Source: Cinnamomum chago (lineage: Eukaryota > Streptophyta > Magnoliopsida > Laurales > Lauraceae). From it: a DNA stretch of 64,000 bases. Below are positions 12,960 through 24,410 of this stretch, one piece after another. The notes under the pieces were generated by a model. It did no database searches and was not told where the DNA came from. It saw only the letters and a list, made by a program, of their open reading frames with translations. How positions within the stretch are numbered: position 1 is the stretch's first letter; every line of letters begins with the position of its first letter. Where the stretch lies: positions 30,355,501 through 30,419,500 of the forward strand of contig CP142455.1 of the NCBI GenBank assembly GCA_038049695.1, written 5' to 3'. The position numbers and the translations under genes were made by a program.

Positions 12960-13936
12960 TTAGGTAGGATTTCTGGGTCCCATGTTGCACAAAAAAGTAG
13001 GCCAAAATCCGGCTCTTCGTCCTCGATATGTAGCTGCACTAAACGAGGATGACGAAGGTGCCAGAAACTTCAGCACATTGTTGCCCTTTATTTCTACAGA
13101 TAAAGGTGCGACACAAACGTCTTCTAGAGAAATCCTTAGTTAAAAGAATAGACTCTATGGTAGGGCCCATTTATTGAAATCTAAATCATTCTAAATAAAG
13201 GCCCTATAGATGTATGACGTCCATCGGAGATGTCTACTTCGTTGGAAGAGTGATTAACACACTCTTATGCATATTTATTATCTTGTTCATCAAACGGTCA
13301 ATCTAATGGTTGGTCGAACTCTGAATCATGTAAAATTTAAGGATACCCCATCCACATGGAGGACCTTTCTTTTGAGCTCTTCCTATTTCAATTTTAGACC
13401 AATCTTCTTAAAACTTGAAACTCCAACCCAAAGGGTTATCGGCCCGGGCCAAACTAGTTTATGCTTTTAAGACCAATTTTGTCCAAATCCCCTCGAGCTC
13501 AAGAACTCAACTAGAAATTCGTGAGCTTCTTTTACAAGCCTATGATGAAAAATCTAGATAGCATCTTTAAAAATGGGACCTCCCCAAATAACAACTTAAT
13601 AGAATTTGGGCAACCAATGTATTGATCGTTATTTAAAAATTGGATTTTTACAAAAACTTACTCATGTTGCATTGTCCAACTTTAACTGGAATAAAATGCA
13701 AACAAAGCTAAAATAAGCGGGGGTCTTTATTTTTGAGAGGTTTAAATTTTTTGTTGATGATTGGATTTTTTTATTAAGATTATGATGTGGCTGAAGTCTA
13801 CATGGCGCAAAGTACGCATCCTTAACAAGGCCCATAAGAATCCCGCAAATAATTGATCAAAATTTGGTGTCTAAACAATCCAAAATTGAGCTTAAACATG
13901 AATTTTAAGGGCTGTGTTGATATTTTAGAAGATTTG
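12960..13936. other. Intergenic, mostly unrecognised
   Basis: No gene is identified. The part 13150-13470 faintly resembles 18480-18660 (both hold tgtatattgatcac- or tgcatatttattat-like starts, then aatcatgta, aaatttaaggata- or aaatttgcatgta-type phrases), so they may be old copies of one repeat. The last 40 bp belong to a small reading frame that the neighbouring solo LTR interrupts. Confidence 0.3.
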
Positions 13937-16821
13937 TGTCACGCCCCGAGCCCGAGAGTGCACCCATCTCGAGGCGCGACAAACGCCCGCATGGGGATTC
14001 GAGTCAAACAAATTGACCCTTGTCCCCACGAACGGAATTCACCCACAGGATTTCACGTGTGAGGTTTCAAACTTTCTATTCACCTGTAATTCCACCTGTG
14101 TAATTTCTATCAAATAGATATCAAATTGTAATCCAACAACATCAAATACATCAAGATATTGAGCATAATGTTCGTGAGCATAGATTAAAGGTTCAAGTTT
14201 AAGTTCAAGAGATAGCAAGAGAAAGAAGTACGTTAAGTTAAGGTTTATAAGCCATAGTCTAAACAAGTTTATAAACTATAACAAAAGATGTGGCAATCCA
14301 AGCCACGGTCTATGGGTCATTTTTGCATCCAATCTCAACGAGTAGATGTCTAGAAGACATCATCAGAAGTCCATTCAGCTACGTGACGGGGAGATTCCTC
14401 CTCCTCGTGGATCTCCGGGTTGGTGGCATCGAGGTAGTCACCTGTAACGCCAAGTGTAGTACCATTAGACTAAGCTAAGCAAGATAAACAAATATAAATC
14501 ATATAACATGAGACAATTGAATAGTTAACAGGTATAAATCATATGAGGTCAAAGCATGATCACTAGGCAAATCTGAGCAAGAATAAGCATGAGACGTACG
14601 AATCAAGATTTATAGGTATACACAATAACAGAACTAAATGGCACATCCACATTAGCTATATTCTCTCAAATTAACCATGTAAACATGTATGTAAAGTGAG
14701 AGCAGAATACAGAACAGAACAGGGTGATGCCACTAGGAGACAGAGGGCCCAAAATTCTTCATCGTGGATCTAGGGTGCCGGTCAACCCTCAGAATATAAT
14801 CCCATCTGCAGAGGGCCAGAAATATATACTAAACCCACACTTAGCCGGGTCCGACTTAGATAGGGTCGAAGCCAAGTGGTGCCGACTCGCAGAATAAAAG
14901 CACATATTAACAGAACATATACAAAACAAATCATATCATAATTCATAACTTATCAAGATGTAATGGATCAGAAGCGGAAATAGATATCATATAAACAAGT
15001 ACGTAAGAAAGATATACATAACTAGACAGAAGTATGATCAGGTCATACGAGAGTACTGGAAACGGAATGCAATGCATGAACATAAATCATAGAAAGAATC
15101 AAGATATGAAACAAGCCAATCCTACGGTCTTGGGAACTCTCGGGGTCTTCACCGTCCAACTCAGTATAGTACTAAGGATTTCGGTGTTAGTGGCGTACAA
15201 AAGAACCCTTGGCGTTACATAATTTGGGCACCGAATCCCTTAGTATAACACATTTGGTTCGAATCTCAATTTCGAAGAACACGAGGTTCCTTGTGGGTGC
15301 ACGGTTGCTCAAACCACATCCACATAATATACAAGTCCATTGGTCATGATAAAATGTTCAAGGTATACATCCTTAAGGTCCAACTATCAGGCCAATTAAT
15401 CTAAACATACTTCGGTTCAACGCTTGGCTCCCGGTACCATCCGAAAGCCATAGTTTTTACTAAAATCCAATATCCACTTATTCCCGGAATTTCAAATCAA
15501 TTATATATATGGACCATTGGATTCTACACTTCAAGATCTTTCCAACGGTATGTGGAACTCCAAAAACGGACGTACGGTTAAAAAGTTATAGTCATTCGAA
15601 GTTCGCACTGTTGGGCCCAATGGGCCCATCCGCTCGAGCGAGCCAATGATCTGCTCGAGCGAACAGAGTTCTGTGATGCATTTTCTAGGCAGAAACTTGT
15701 CTGCTCGAGCGACCAAAGGCTTGGCTCGAGCGAGAAGGTCACTGTAAACATTTCTGAGCTCAGAAAATGCCCTGTTTTCTATGTTCTATCTTCTAAACCA
15801 AAAACCATCTTTTCAAGACATAATTTGGACGAAAATGGTCCACCAAAGTGCTCACAAAACTCAAGAATTGTCCAATTTACATTCAACATTGAATCAACAA
15901 GAGAAACAATCAATTTCTTATATCCAAAACATAAACAAAAATCCATTTTTGAGCAAAGGAATGGGTATCTAACATGATTGATGATATTCAAAGAATCAAA
16001 TAGGAATACATGCATACATTTATATAAATTTAACTTGCCTTAAGGTGTTTGAAGCTAAAAATCACAAATCCAAGCTCTATATCCCAAGCAAGCTCTCCAA
16101 AAGAAAAACCCCCAAATGAAATGAAGAAGATGAAGTCCTACACTGGTAAATGAAAAGAATGGGTTTGAGATCCACATGCAACACCAACATAGCCTTCCAA
16201 ATTCGGATTTGAACAAGGAGACATGAATTTTGAATCAAAGATCTTACCAAAAGTATTGAGAAATGAAAACAATAAAGTTGTTCTTGACTTGGGAGTTAAA
16301 ACCCTTGTTGTAGACAAGAAGGAAGATGCAAGTAGAACTCCCAATCTCACATGCAAGGTCCCTAGAGTCTTATCTTGAGAACATTTGGAGCAGAAGTGAA
16401 GAGGGAGATGGAATTTCAGTTGCTGGGAATGAAGGAAGAGGAGAAGAATGGCTGGATGGGTGTTTCATATGAAAATTTTCCCTGCAGCTGCATGCAAGTG
16501 CCACTAAGTTGCAGAGTTTTCAAAATGGGGCTTGGGCTAGAAAAATGGGTTGGAAATGGGTCAAGATGGATCCGAATCCATTGGGTCAAAACATGAAAAT
16601 CAAAGCCCGTGCTATGCTTTATGCAATGTGCTAAAAATCCATAAAATTCTAAATACACACACAAAAGCCCAAAACACTCCAAAAGTCATAGTCTACCTAG
16701 TCCATGGTCAAACCCAACTAATTCTACCTAATCAAGCCCAATTACATTCAAAACATCCATCAAGCTACTAATCTAAGTTAATTAACTCTAAATCGGAATT
16801 AAGGTGGGTCGGTGTGTTACA
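13937..16821. mobile_element. Solo LTR, 2885 bp, target duplication ATTTG
   Basis: The segment begins TGTCACGCCCCGAGCCCGAG and ends GGTGTGTTACA, so it has TG...CA ends. It is flanked by identical 5-bp repeats ATTTG (13932-13936 and 16822-16826). No gag or pol similarity, primer-binding site or second LTR is present inside. The start matches the TGTCACGCCCC style of long LTRs of plant chromovirus-type Ty3/gypsy (Del/Tekay-like) elements, which are of similar length; this lineage assignment is from family knowledge. It was most likely produced by LTR-LTR recombination. Several frames of 60-100 codons inside are chance. Confidence 0.85.
15632..15733. repeat. Four copies of GCTCGAGCGA inside the solo LTR
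   Basis: The decamer GCTCGAGCGA occurs at 15632, 15653, 15703 and 15724. Its core GCTCGAGC is an 8-bp perfect palindrome. Just before, 15612-15629 holds the GC-rich pair gggcccaa/tgggccc. The cluster stands out in otherwise AT-rich DNA. Its role is unknown; a binding or methylation site array within the LTR is possible. Confidence 0.8.
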
Positions 16822-16826
16822 ATTTG

Positions 16827-18661
16827 CATCACGGGCTGCATTCCAATTTAGACGATTTTGAGAACTCAGATTTGTTGCATACCCTCTCAGCAATTGATGA
16901 GCCATGTGAGTCTCATGGACAGATTTGTCAAGAGGGTCAGAGCGATCCTGTTGCTTGGAGGGCTCCGATTTCTTTGATATTACTCTCAAGTTCTTGCTAA
17001 ATTGTGTCTATTAGGTTTTCATGACTAGGAAAAAGTGATAAAAAGTGGCAAGTGTTGATTAGATTGGAATTAATTAGGATTTTGTAGTGTAAGTGGTCGA
17101 CTGTGACAATCTTTGGTGAACTTTTGCAATTTTAGGTGTTTATTGATCCTATTTAGAAAACAGGTGTATTAGGAACAAAATAAATCTTGCAATTAAAAGT
17201 ATGGTGCAACCCGAGGATTAGTCCTATTGGGTCAAATACCATGGAGACTTTCCTTTTTTCCCCCTTTTTTTTTTAGCCAATAGATAGGGTGACTGAGTAC
17301 GACTGGCTGAATAAAATTGAGGTTGTCTCCTTGGATTTCTGTGATGCTTTTCTCTTTTTAGTGTCCGTTTTGCACAACCAATCAAGTGCCTTGATCATTG
17401 TCTATGAGTGTGGAGCATCTTCAGGACCAATCACAGTGTGCTATTGCACAGTAATGTTTTGACACTTTCAGTTATGTCTTCCCTCTGAGTGCATCGATTT
17501 TTCATGACAAGTTTCAGATAGTAGGATCAATTTTTGTTGCAGTAAAATTTGGAGATAGCTCATGGAATAATGTCATTTATTTTGAACAGTTTAATTTTTT
17601 TTTCATATAAAAATAATATTTAATCATATAGGGTTATTTTAGCCAGACAGAATGAAAGGTACCTCAAAGATGAAAGTTACACAAATTATATGTATTTCAT
17701 GGATAGATAGAAAGGTATAAGTGAATGGGAGCATCACGGTTGTGACTTCCAAAAAGAATGGTCAGCCTTTGCACGCATATGCACCTTATCATGCATCAGA
17801 TCACATGCACTAATGTATATCTGCAATGGATTTTTGCGCAGCATGATGAAACGTTGGCCTCCATGCAGTGAATGCAGGATGGCGCCACTTCATCTTTCAT
17901 TGAAATGGTGACTAAAATCATGTCGGGCCCACTTTCATTTTAAAGTCATGGTGGAATAATCGTGGATCCAGATGTTTCCAAGCCATACCTCCGTCAAGGT
18001 ACATTGGTGTGTGAGTTTGCATGTTGAATTCGTGTCCCCAATGTATCATTTAACTTACTGGATGAGGAAAACAAGTTTATCACCAGTCACAACTATCTAA
18101 TTGATATTTCATGAAAGGATTTTAAGTATTTTTCATGGTCCTTGGGTGAAGGACCAGGATGTGAAAGAATTCGATATGGGCCCATCCGGTGATTTGGAAG
18201 CTTTACGGATCTCTTCGTCTCTAGCACACAACCTATGATGGAATACCCGACATAGGGTCAAGATGTTGAAGAATCCAAAGCGGGCTGCATAATCAAGTGT
18301 ATTCCTCATGTGATTGGGAAGCTACGCAAATATTTTCGCCTTTGCCACAAAGAGTTACACTTCCTGAAGACTTCAAATTATATATAAAGTCAATGGATGA
18401 ACACGGATAAAGTATCTTAAAACTTTACTTCAATAGGAATCAATTTTGGCATAAGATTGAACATATTATTTATAACATGATCGGCACAATCTTATGAACT
18501 ATTATTCATGTATATTGATCACATTATCAATCATGTACTCAACCTTGCGATGGGACCAACTTCTATTGAAGTAAAATTTGCATGTATTTCATTAGGTGGA
18601 GATGACATGTATTTTGAACAATTCAAATTACCAATAGTAGGCCCCACGGTAGAGTTCCACA
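16827..18661. other. Intergenic, no gene recognised
   Basis: Apart from the tail of the interrupted small ORF at its left edge, no coding or RNA gene is recognisable. The DNA is AT-rich with short poly-T runs. The phrases gcagtaaaatttggag (17539) and gaagtaaaatttgcat (18568), each followed by ttttgaac, hint at an old duplicated segment. Confidence 0.3.
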
Positions 18662-20406
18662 TGTTGGAATATAGGTGGGCCTTTCAAATAGGTTTAAAAA
18701 CTTTTGACTCACTTGATGCAGGGATCAACTATCTAGAAGGCAATCAAAAAACCCAATCCAGGATGCAATCCCTTAAACTCATAAATCATGTACAACAATA
18801 TATCATATCTAGAAGATAGAAAACAACACCTAAACATGCAACCACGAAATCTACAGCATACAAGGATGTAGATATACCTATGGAACTTAGTTGTGCTCTA
18901 ATGGAGAATTTGAATTCTTTCTTTGATGATGAACACCTTCACTAACCAAATCAGAATCTCCAAAACCTTTTGATCTCCACGCTATGACCCGTATTAGATC
19001 TCTTTTCTCAAGAAGATGGTGGAGTCTCCAAGAGAAAACTCAACTAGTAACTCTAAGGAACTAGAGGAGAAAGAGAAGAGAACTTGTGCAACACTTGCAC
19101 AAAGGGGCTGGAATTGCTCTATATATTATTGACGTCCAAGAGGGGTTTATTCCTCTTTATATAGCTCTCCATTCCACCTCTTTTTCTATTTGAAATAGAA
19201 GTTTAACTCCCATTACAAAATAGTAAACTTCTCCCTTGCTAGTTGTAATAGAAGTCTCACTTCCACAACAATTAATAGCTTTCTCCTTTCTAATTAAAAT
19301 AGAAGTCCTACTTCCATTAATAATTATTAGCTTACCATTACCACTATTAGAAGTCTCACTTCAAATAGAAATAGTAACATTCCTTTTAGAGTTCAAGTAG
19401 AATTAGTATCTTTCTAATAACTTGAGCTAGCGTGGGGACCACTAGGGATTCCTTAGAAAGCTAGCTCCAACTGGGACACGCGACCCCACATCTCATGTGC
19501 AATCCGGGCCACAGTTAATTGCAAATAATTCCACTATATAACTGCAATTGCACTCCAGTCTTAGGAATATATTACAATGAAGATCCTAAACCTCCTCAGT
19601 ACCACAAGTAGGCCTCTCCATCTATATTTATGGATCAATTGGACCTGTCCACCAAAGTAGATCCATATCTTATTTTCCTTGAGCCCCAATTAATTATAGT
19701 GATCATTTGGCACCGATCCAATTAACTTTTAATTGGAATGGGTGCGCACTTACCAATGATAAATCCATTAATTGGCACAAGGGGATATTAAAGATAGATT
19801 TCATCTTGACCATTGAATGTTCCCACAGCTCTACTACCACGTACCCAAATCACCGAGGTGTTGACCTACAATTGACCTCACTCATTGGTGACTCAAAGTA
19901 AATGAATAGATAGAAACTTGAGTTCATTAATGTCTCAGGATTATGAGCCTATTGCTAGGGAATTATGAGAGCATACTTTATAGTAAAGACAGTGTATATA
20001 AGGTGCTTCTCATGGTCCTTAAATACATCCAATAAACCAGCACCATGATCCAGAATCTTACATTCTGATGATCGAGACAAATCACACTATCTCATAGTGA
20101 TCAAAGTGTTGCAACTTTGTCAGATGAGATGCCCAATCTCGTCACTGGTTGTGAAGATATTTAAGTATAAGATTTGCAATACATGTCTCCTGTATGTGGA
20201 TCTCATCCATACACATGTATTACATCTAGTATACTTGTAGACTCCGGTTCATCTCATGAACCATTATGTCATTCGTATTAGTTATGTGCAAGTATATAAT
20301 TAAACATCATTCATCTCATGAAAGGAAAGCATGATTGTATTGATAAATAAAGAAATGAATCAATTTATTACATCATATACTTGGTATTGAGACCATAAAA
20401 CTAACA
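18662..20406 (-). mobile_element. Solo LTR, 1745 bp, target duplication CCACA
   Basis: The plus-strand ends are TGTTGGAATATAGG and ACTAACA, giving imperfect inverted TGTTRG termini, and the segment is flanked by identical 5-bp repeats CCACA (18657-18661 and 20407-20411). It carries no gag, pol, primer site or second LTR. The minus-strand orientation is suggested by a TATATAAAG promoter-like motif near 19155-19165 and by a start TGTTAGTTTTATGG that resembles Ty1/copia-type LTRs. The reading frame of 103 codons that crosses its left border (18508-18819) is a chance frame. Confidence 0.8.
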
Positions 20407-21682
20407 CCACAAATCCCACTCATGGGGAGCATGTGGGAGACATTGAGGAGAACCGGAGTCGAGTTTAAAAAAAAAAGTCATTTACAGGTTTGGACAGGCC
20501 TTCAAATCTTCCCAAGTCCAATGATGTCATTGCATCATTTTGTTTGTAAGGGTTATAATTTTTCCATGCTGCTAGAGAATGCTCAATGTTCTGACTTCTT
20601 TTGATGGATCCTTGCCAACATATTTTTTCATTTTTCGTTTTTACAATGATTTTTTAATTAGAAAATGAACTTTACCATATAGAAAACTTTCACCTAGAGC
20701 TGATCTCATATTGTGCTTGTGTTCTCTAGCCCCTGGGCCAACTTACATGCATTTCTATCAGTGTGGAAAGGGTCATGTGAAAACTCAACCCCACCAAAGG
20801 GTAGACATTGTTTTCCCTACCCTCTTCCTTCCCCCGTGGAAAATACTTTCTCTGTGGAATCACGGATTGCACTTGTTTAGAGTTTTTGATGCTTTTGCCT
20901 TGGGAAAAAGCCCTTGCATCCAATAGTAGAAAAAACTTTTTCACAAAAAGAAGTCCCACTTTTCTCCAGCAAGGTAGCCACACAAACATGCCTTAAGTTC
21001 CAGCTTCCTGCTTCTCTTTTCTAATTTCACTCAATTCCTTTTCTTTTCTTTTCTTTTTTTTTTCCTTGAAGAGGATGATATATTGACCGAAACTATAAAA
21101 AGGGGAAACTGCTTCCAATAAATACATATAGACTAACATTACATACAAAACCTGATTAAAGCAAAAGAAACAGGGGTGTCAAAATTAGATCCAGCTCCCT
21201 GGTTCCCTTTTTCTAAATTTCGCCCAATTCATTTAAAGACATTTATCTTATAAAATCTTTGCATTTTGGATTATGTATCTAAATGTCCAAATAGTATTGA
21301 AAAATTATTTTCAAACACCTAATTTTTCTGTTTGACAAAATATACTCTTGGTTGGTTAAGACTTATTAAACAGATGACACAAATGATGTCCCATATTTAA
21401 AAACAAGTTTAATCCTTTTATCTATTTTTTTTTCATTTTACAATAATAATTTCTAATTTTAGTTGTCATATAACAATTTGAAATCTAATTAAGGATGGCA
21501 ATTACTCCTTCATCTGTCAGTATAACTAAGACATGACATGGTTGTTCAAAGTTTGATTGACCCTATTATCTTTTTGTTGAGTTTGAGTTGACATTTATGG
21601 CCAAAATACGAGATGGGTCAGGTTTGGTTTGAGTTTATCCAACCTATTAATACAACTCTATTAATCAGGTAAATGTCAATTA
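20407..21682. other. Intergenic, no gene recognised
   Basis: No convincing gene was found. Two overlapping frames on opposite strands at 20711-20996 have no recognisable product. The right end of that block (caaacatgccttaag at about 20984) resembles the outer end of a Harbinger/hAT-type MITE, but no matching left end was found. Confidence 0.3.
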
Positions 21683-22241
21683 AATCATCATCCCCAATTG
21701 TCTTATCAAACTATTATGTACATTCCAATTATAAATCATGATTTTTAAAAATAAAAAAATAAAGATTAGAAGATTTTTCAATAATATTTGATAAGGAGGA
21801 CTGCACTATCACATATTTACAAACAATATCACAAGGTCCTCTAAATAATTAGGCCAAGAGGCAGGGATTATAGAATAATTTTCCTCTCTTCTGAATATAT
21901 ATTTCCAACAGCCGACCAGTTTTCCATCATTTAGATCCTGGACCTACATTCAAAATCCCATGTGCCGCACAACTATCCTTAACATTCCTCTCTCTTCTTT
22001 AAATTATAAAATACAGTGACATTAAAAAAAAAAAACCGCGCTCAAAACCTAAATCCCTAGGTTGGGTTGGAGGATGAGGTTAGTAATTACCATTTCCAAT
22101 TGTCATATCAAACTATTATCTAACATTAGAAATCATGATTTTAAAACTCAAAAGAATCAAGATTATTAAATTTTAAAATAAACTATCATAAAGGACTACA
22201 CTTTAAGAAATTTACAAAATGCCAAAAGCGAAGAAATAAAA

Positions 22242-22498
22242 GGCCGATTGCTTTTCATTCCTACTCATTTATTTTCATGAGGGTTGGAATGAAATAAAAT
22301 TAAGATTCAAATAAAGAGAAAATGATGAGGAAAGATACAAAATGACAAAAGTAAAAGTTATACTTAAAAGCATTAAATGAAAAGACGAGTAACTTTTTGT
22401 TATTTTGTAATATTACGCTCAACTCTATTGTCTTTCTTTATCTCTTAACTTGACCATTAATTTTATTTTATTTTAGCCAGCATGAAAACAAATAGGCC
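22242..22498. mobile_element. Candidate MITE inside the second direct repeat
   Basis: The left end GGCCGATTGCTTTTCATTCC and the inverted right end GGCCTATTTGTTTTCATGCT match in most positions (GGCC-ATT--TTTTCAT). The segment is absent from the sister repeats at 21683 and 22645, which supports an insertion. No clear target duplication was found. Confidence 0.45.
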
Positions 22499-22774
22499 CT
22501 CAGACTGTAGACCCACATTCAAAATCCTATCATTGTGCTACCATCCTTAGCATCCTATCTTCTTTAAAATACTGCAATAAAATAAAATAAAAAGGTAATC
22601 TCAAATTCTAAAATGACTAGGTCAGCCTATGGATGAGGTTGTTAAGCACCATTCCTAACTATCCTATCAAACTATAATGTAACATTACCTATCAAAATCA
22701 TTATTTTTAAATTTCCAAATAAGATTTCATAAAAAATACCACCCTTTAACAATTCTACAAAGGCCGGAAACTAA

Positions 22775-23076
22775 CCCTCCGTTTGGGAACGGAGGAGGGG
22801 AGGGGAAGGAAAATTTGAGGGGGAGGGAAAATGAAGGGTTTGAGGGGGAGGGAAAATGAAGGGGAGGGGAGGGAAAATTAATTTTCCCTCCTTTTGTTTG
22901 GAAAGTAAAAAAGTAGGGGGAAGAAAAGTGAAAAAGTATAATTTTGTTTGTTTGTGAGGTACATAGATAAAGACCATTTTATCTTTACTTTTAAAAAAAA
23001 TTCAATTAGAGTAAAGGGGTAGTTTAGTCATTTCCATCACTTTCCCCTATTTTCCCCTCACTTTCCCCCCTGTTTT

Positions 23077-23107
<31 letters not shown>

Positions 23108-23229
23108 GGGATTTTTGAGGGAAAACAACTCATTTTTCCCTCCATTTCCCCTCCCCCCTTCCCAAACACCCTCCAAAATTATTTTCCCCCCATTTTTTTC
23201 CTCCCCCCCATTTCCCCCCCTACCGAGGG
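22775..23229. mobile_element. Tourist-like MITE, TAA target duplication, G/C-tract rich
   Basis: The element starts CCCTCCGTTTGGGAACGGAG and its inverted right end starts CCCTCGGTAGG; TAA flanks both sides (22772-22774 and 23230-23232). The interior is made of gggagggaaaat-like purine repeats on the left and their complement on the right, so the whole element can fold back. It includes a run of about 24 consecutive G's (23087-23110). A subterminal GGAGGGTGTTTGGGAAGGGG lies inverted near 23155-23175. It belongs to the PIF/Harbinger-derived MITE type by its TAA target. Confidence 0.7.
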
Positions 23230-23232
23230 TAA

Positions 23233-24105
23233 GAAATGATTCACAACATTGCTAGAACTTCTGAATAATGAGGCCAAAAGGAAGGGATTATAAAATATAA
23301 TTTTATTTTTAAATATAAAATACTAATATGCAACCACTTTTCCCGCCTCCTCTTGGATCACATGTAAATCTCATTAGTTGTGCGACATGTATTTTTTTTA
23401 AAATGAGCAAAAAGAAATATATATATATATATGTTTTCAAAATCTCTCTTTTTTAAAGAATTCAAAGCATTCATGGGGAATTTGTAAATCTTTCAAATAT
23501 TATCCCCTAGGTGGAATTCCTAGATCCTCAACCTTCGATGGAGGATTTACAAATATAAGACAATTGAAAGTTTGAGAATTTTAAAGGCTAAATGAGACTT
23601 TTCAAAAGGCCGAAATTCAAAATTTCCAGCGAAGGAACCGAGCGATTTCAAATGCCAATGCCTAGAGAACGGCCATGAGATCGAGTTTTTCGATTCCCAA
23701 CATCACAATCTCTAGTTAGAAATTCTTTCAAAAAATAGGTCCTAAAGGTATTTTTGTCCAAAAAAATATTTTTTTTATGATTTTTAAAACTCCTTAACTC
23801 TAATTTTTCGGAGTTTAAACTTCAATTTTTTTCCTAAAAACCCCAAAATTATAAAAATTTTGTTTCTTCCTAAATTTAAAGGGATTTTATAAAAAAAAAA
23901 AAAAAAACTTTAGGTGGCAAGTGCACTGAGACTTTAGCCTGCACAAAATAAGAAATCCTCAATAGAAAAAGTAACTTTTTTTATTTTATTTTTTTTGCGT
24001 TCGCAATTACCTTTATTTTATGTGTTGGTGATGGTCGCTGTCATAAACTCTTCCTCTCCTTCATTCTTCGTCTCTTCTCTTAACCAGTCCAATGACCCTG
24101 AACAG
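23233..24105. other. AT-rich intergenic DNA upstream of the P450 relic
   Basis: No gene is seen. The stretch contains an (AT)n tract at 23420-23434 and several poly-A runs. A short reading frame runs into the P450 fragment from 23995 but its first 35 codons do not match the family; a degenerate splice acceptor (ag before 24106) could mark the true edge. Confidence 0.35.
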
Positions 24106-24410
24106 GTTACGTACTCTATATATTCGGTGGAGAGGTTGGAGTCGATATGGAGTGAGCACTGTTCGGAGTTTCGGCAGGAACGGTGGATATCGGGTGGCCG
24201 ATTCGAGGCGCCCACGGACAGTTCAGGTTTGTAGCGCTTAATGGAGGGCCGAGGATCTGTCTGGGGAAGGAACTGGCGTACCTGCCTGTGAAAGGTCATC
24301 GGGTACAGGAGAAGATGTCGCTGACCCTGTTCATGAAGTACGGGCTGCGAGTGAATGTGCACCCGAGGAATCTCATGAAAATTGTGGAGGAGAGCATTGA
24401 TCATCCATAA
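24106..24410 (+). pseudogene. Cytochrome P450 C-terminal fragment (CYP86/94/96-like)
   Basis: Two frames together match the last part of a plant CYP86-clan fatty-acid hydroxylase, a heme monooxygenase of the ER membrane. The first (from 24106) reads VTYSIYSVERLESIW and [12 protein letters not shown], the PERF/ERR-triad region. A frame change near 24215-24230 leads to [14 protein letters not shown] with the heme-ligand Cys codon at 24258-24260, then [14 protein letters not shown] near the C-terminus and a stop at 24408-24410. The leading Phe of the FxxGxRxCxG motif is replaced by Leu. The N-terminal three quarters of the usual protein of about 500 residues are missing, so this is a truncated, frameshifted relic. 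Family assignment is firm; the subfamily is not. Confidence 0.85.

Larger units (their letters stand above)
13898..16999 (+). other. Small ORF of unknown function interrupted by a solo LTR
   Basis: If the LTR 13937-16821 and one copy of its ATTTG duplication are removed, the frame that starts at the ATG at 13898 runs unbroken across the junction to a TAA at about 16998-17000, giving roughly 70 codons; without requiring ATG it is longer upstream. The right-hand part contains a Cys/His-containing stretch (DEPCESHGQICQEGQ). I do not recognise the product. It could be an old exon or a chance frame; length alone does not decide. No promoter or splice context was found. Confidence 0.25.
21683..23330. 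repeat. Three diverged direct repeats carrying MITEs
   Basis: Starts at about 21690, 22085 and 22645 share the order: caattgtc/actatcc with tatcaaactatta, then aatcatgatttttaa, then ggactacactttaa-like phrases, then cctacattcaaaatcc with ccttaacattcc/ccttagcatcc, then ggatgaggtt. The second copy is lengthened by a MITE-like insert (22242-22498) and the third by another (22775-23229). They are serial local duplications, well diverged. Confidence 0.6.

Noticed and set aside
18508-18819. Plus-strand frame of 103 codons
   Set aside because: It crosses the target-site border of the solo LTR at 18662, so it cannot be an old conserved gene; no known domain.
20711-20996. Overlapping frames on both strands
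   Set aside because: No known domain, similar lengths on both strands, and a MITE-like end nearby.
22771-22977. Pro/Phe-rich frame on the minus strand
   Set aside because: Low-complexity translation of the purine-rich MITE.
23995-24105. N-terminal extension of the P450 fragment with a signal-like stretch
   Set aside because: The first 35 codons do not match any P450 part and follow a poly-T tract; likely chance or intronic.
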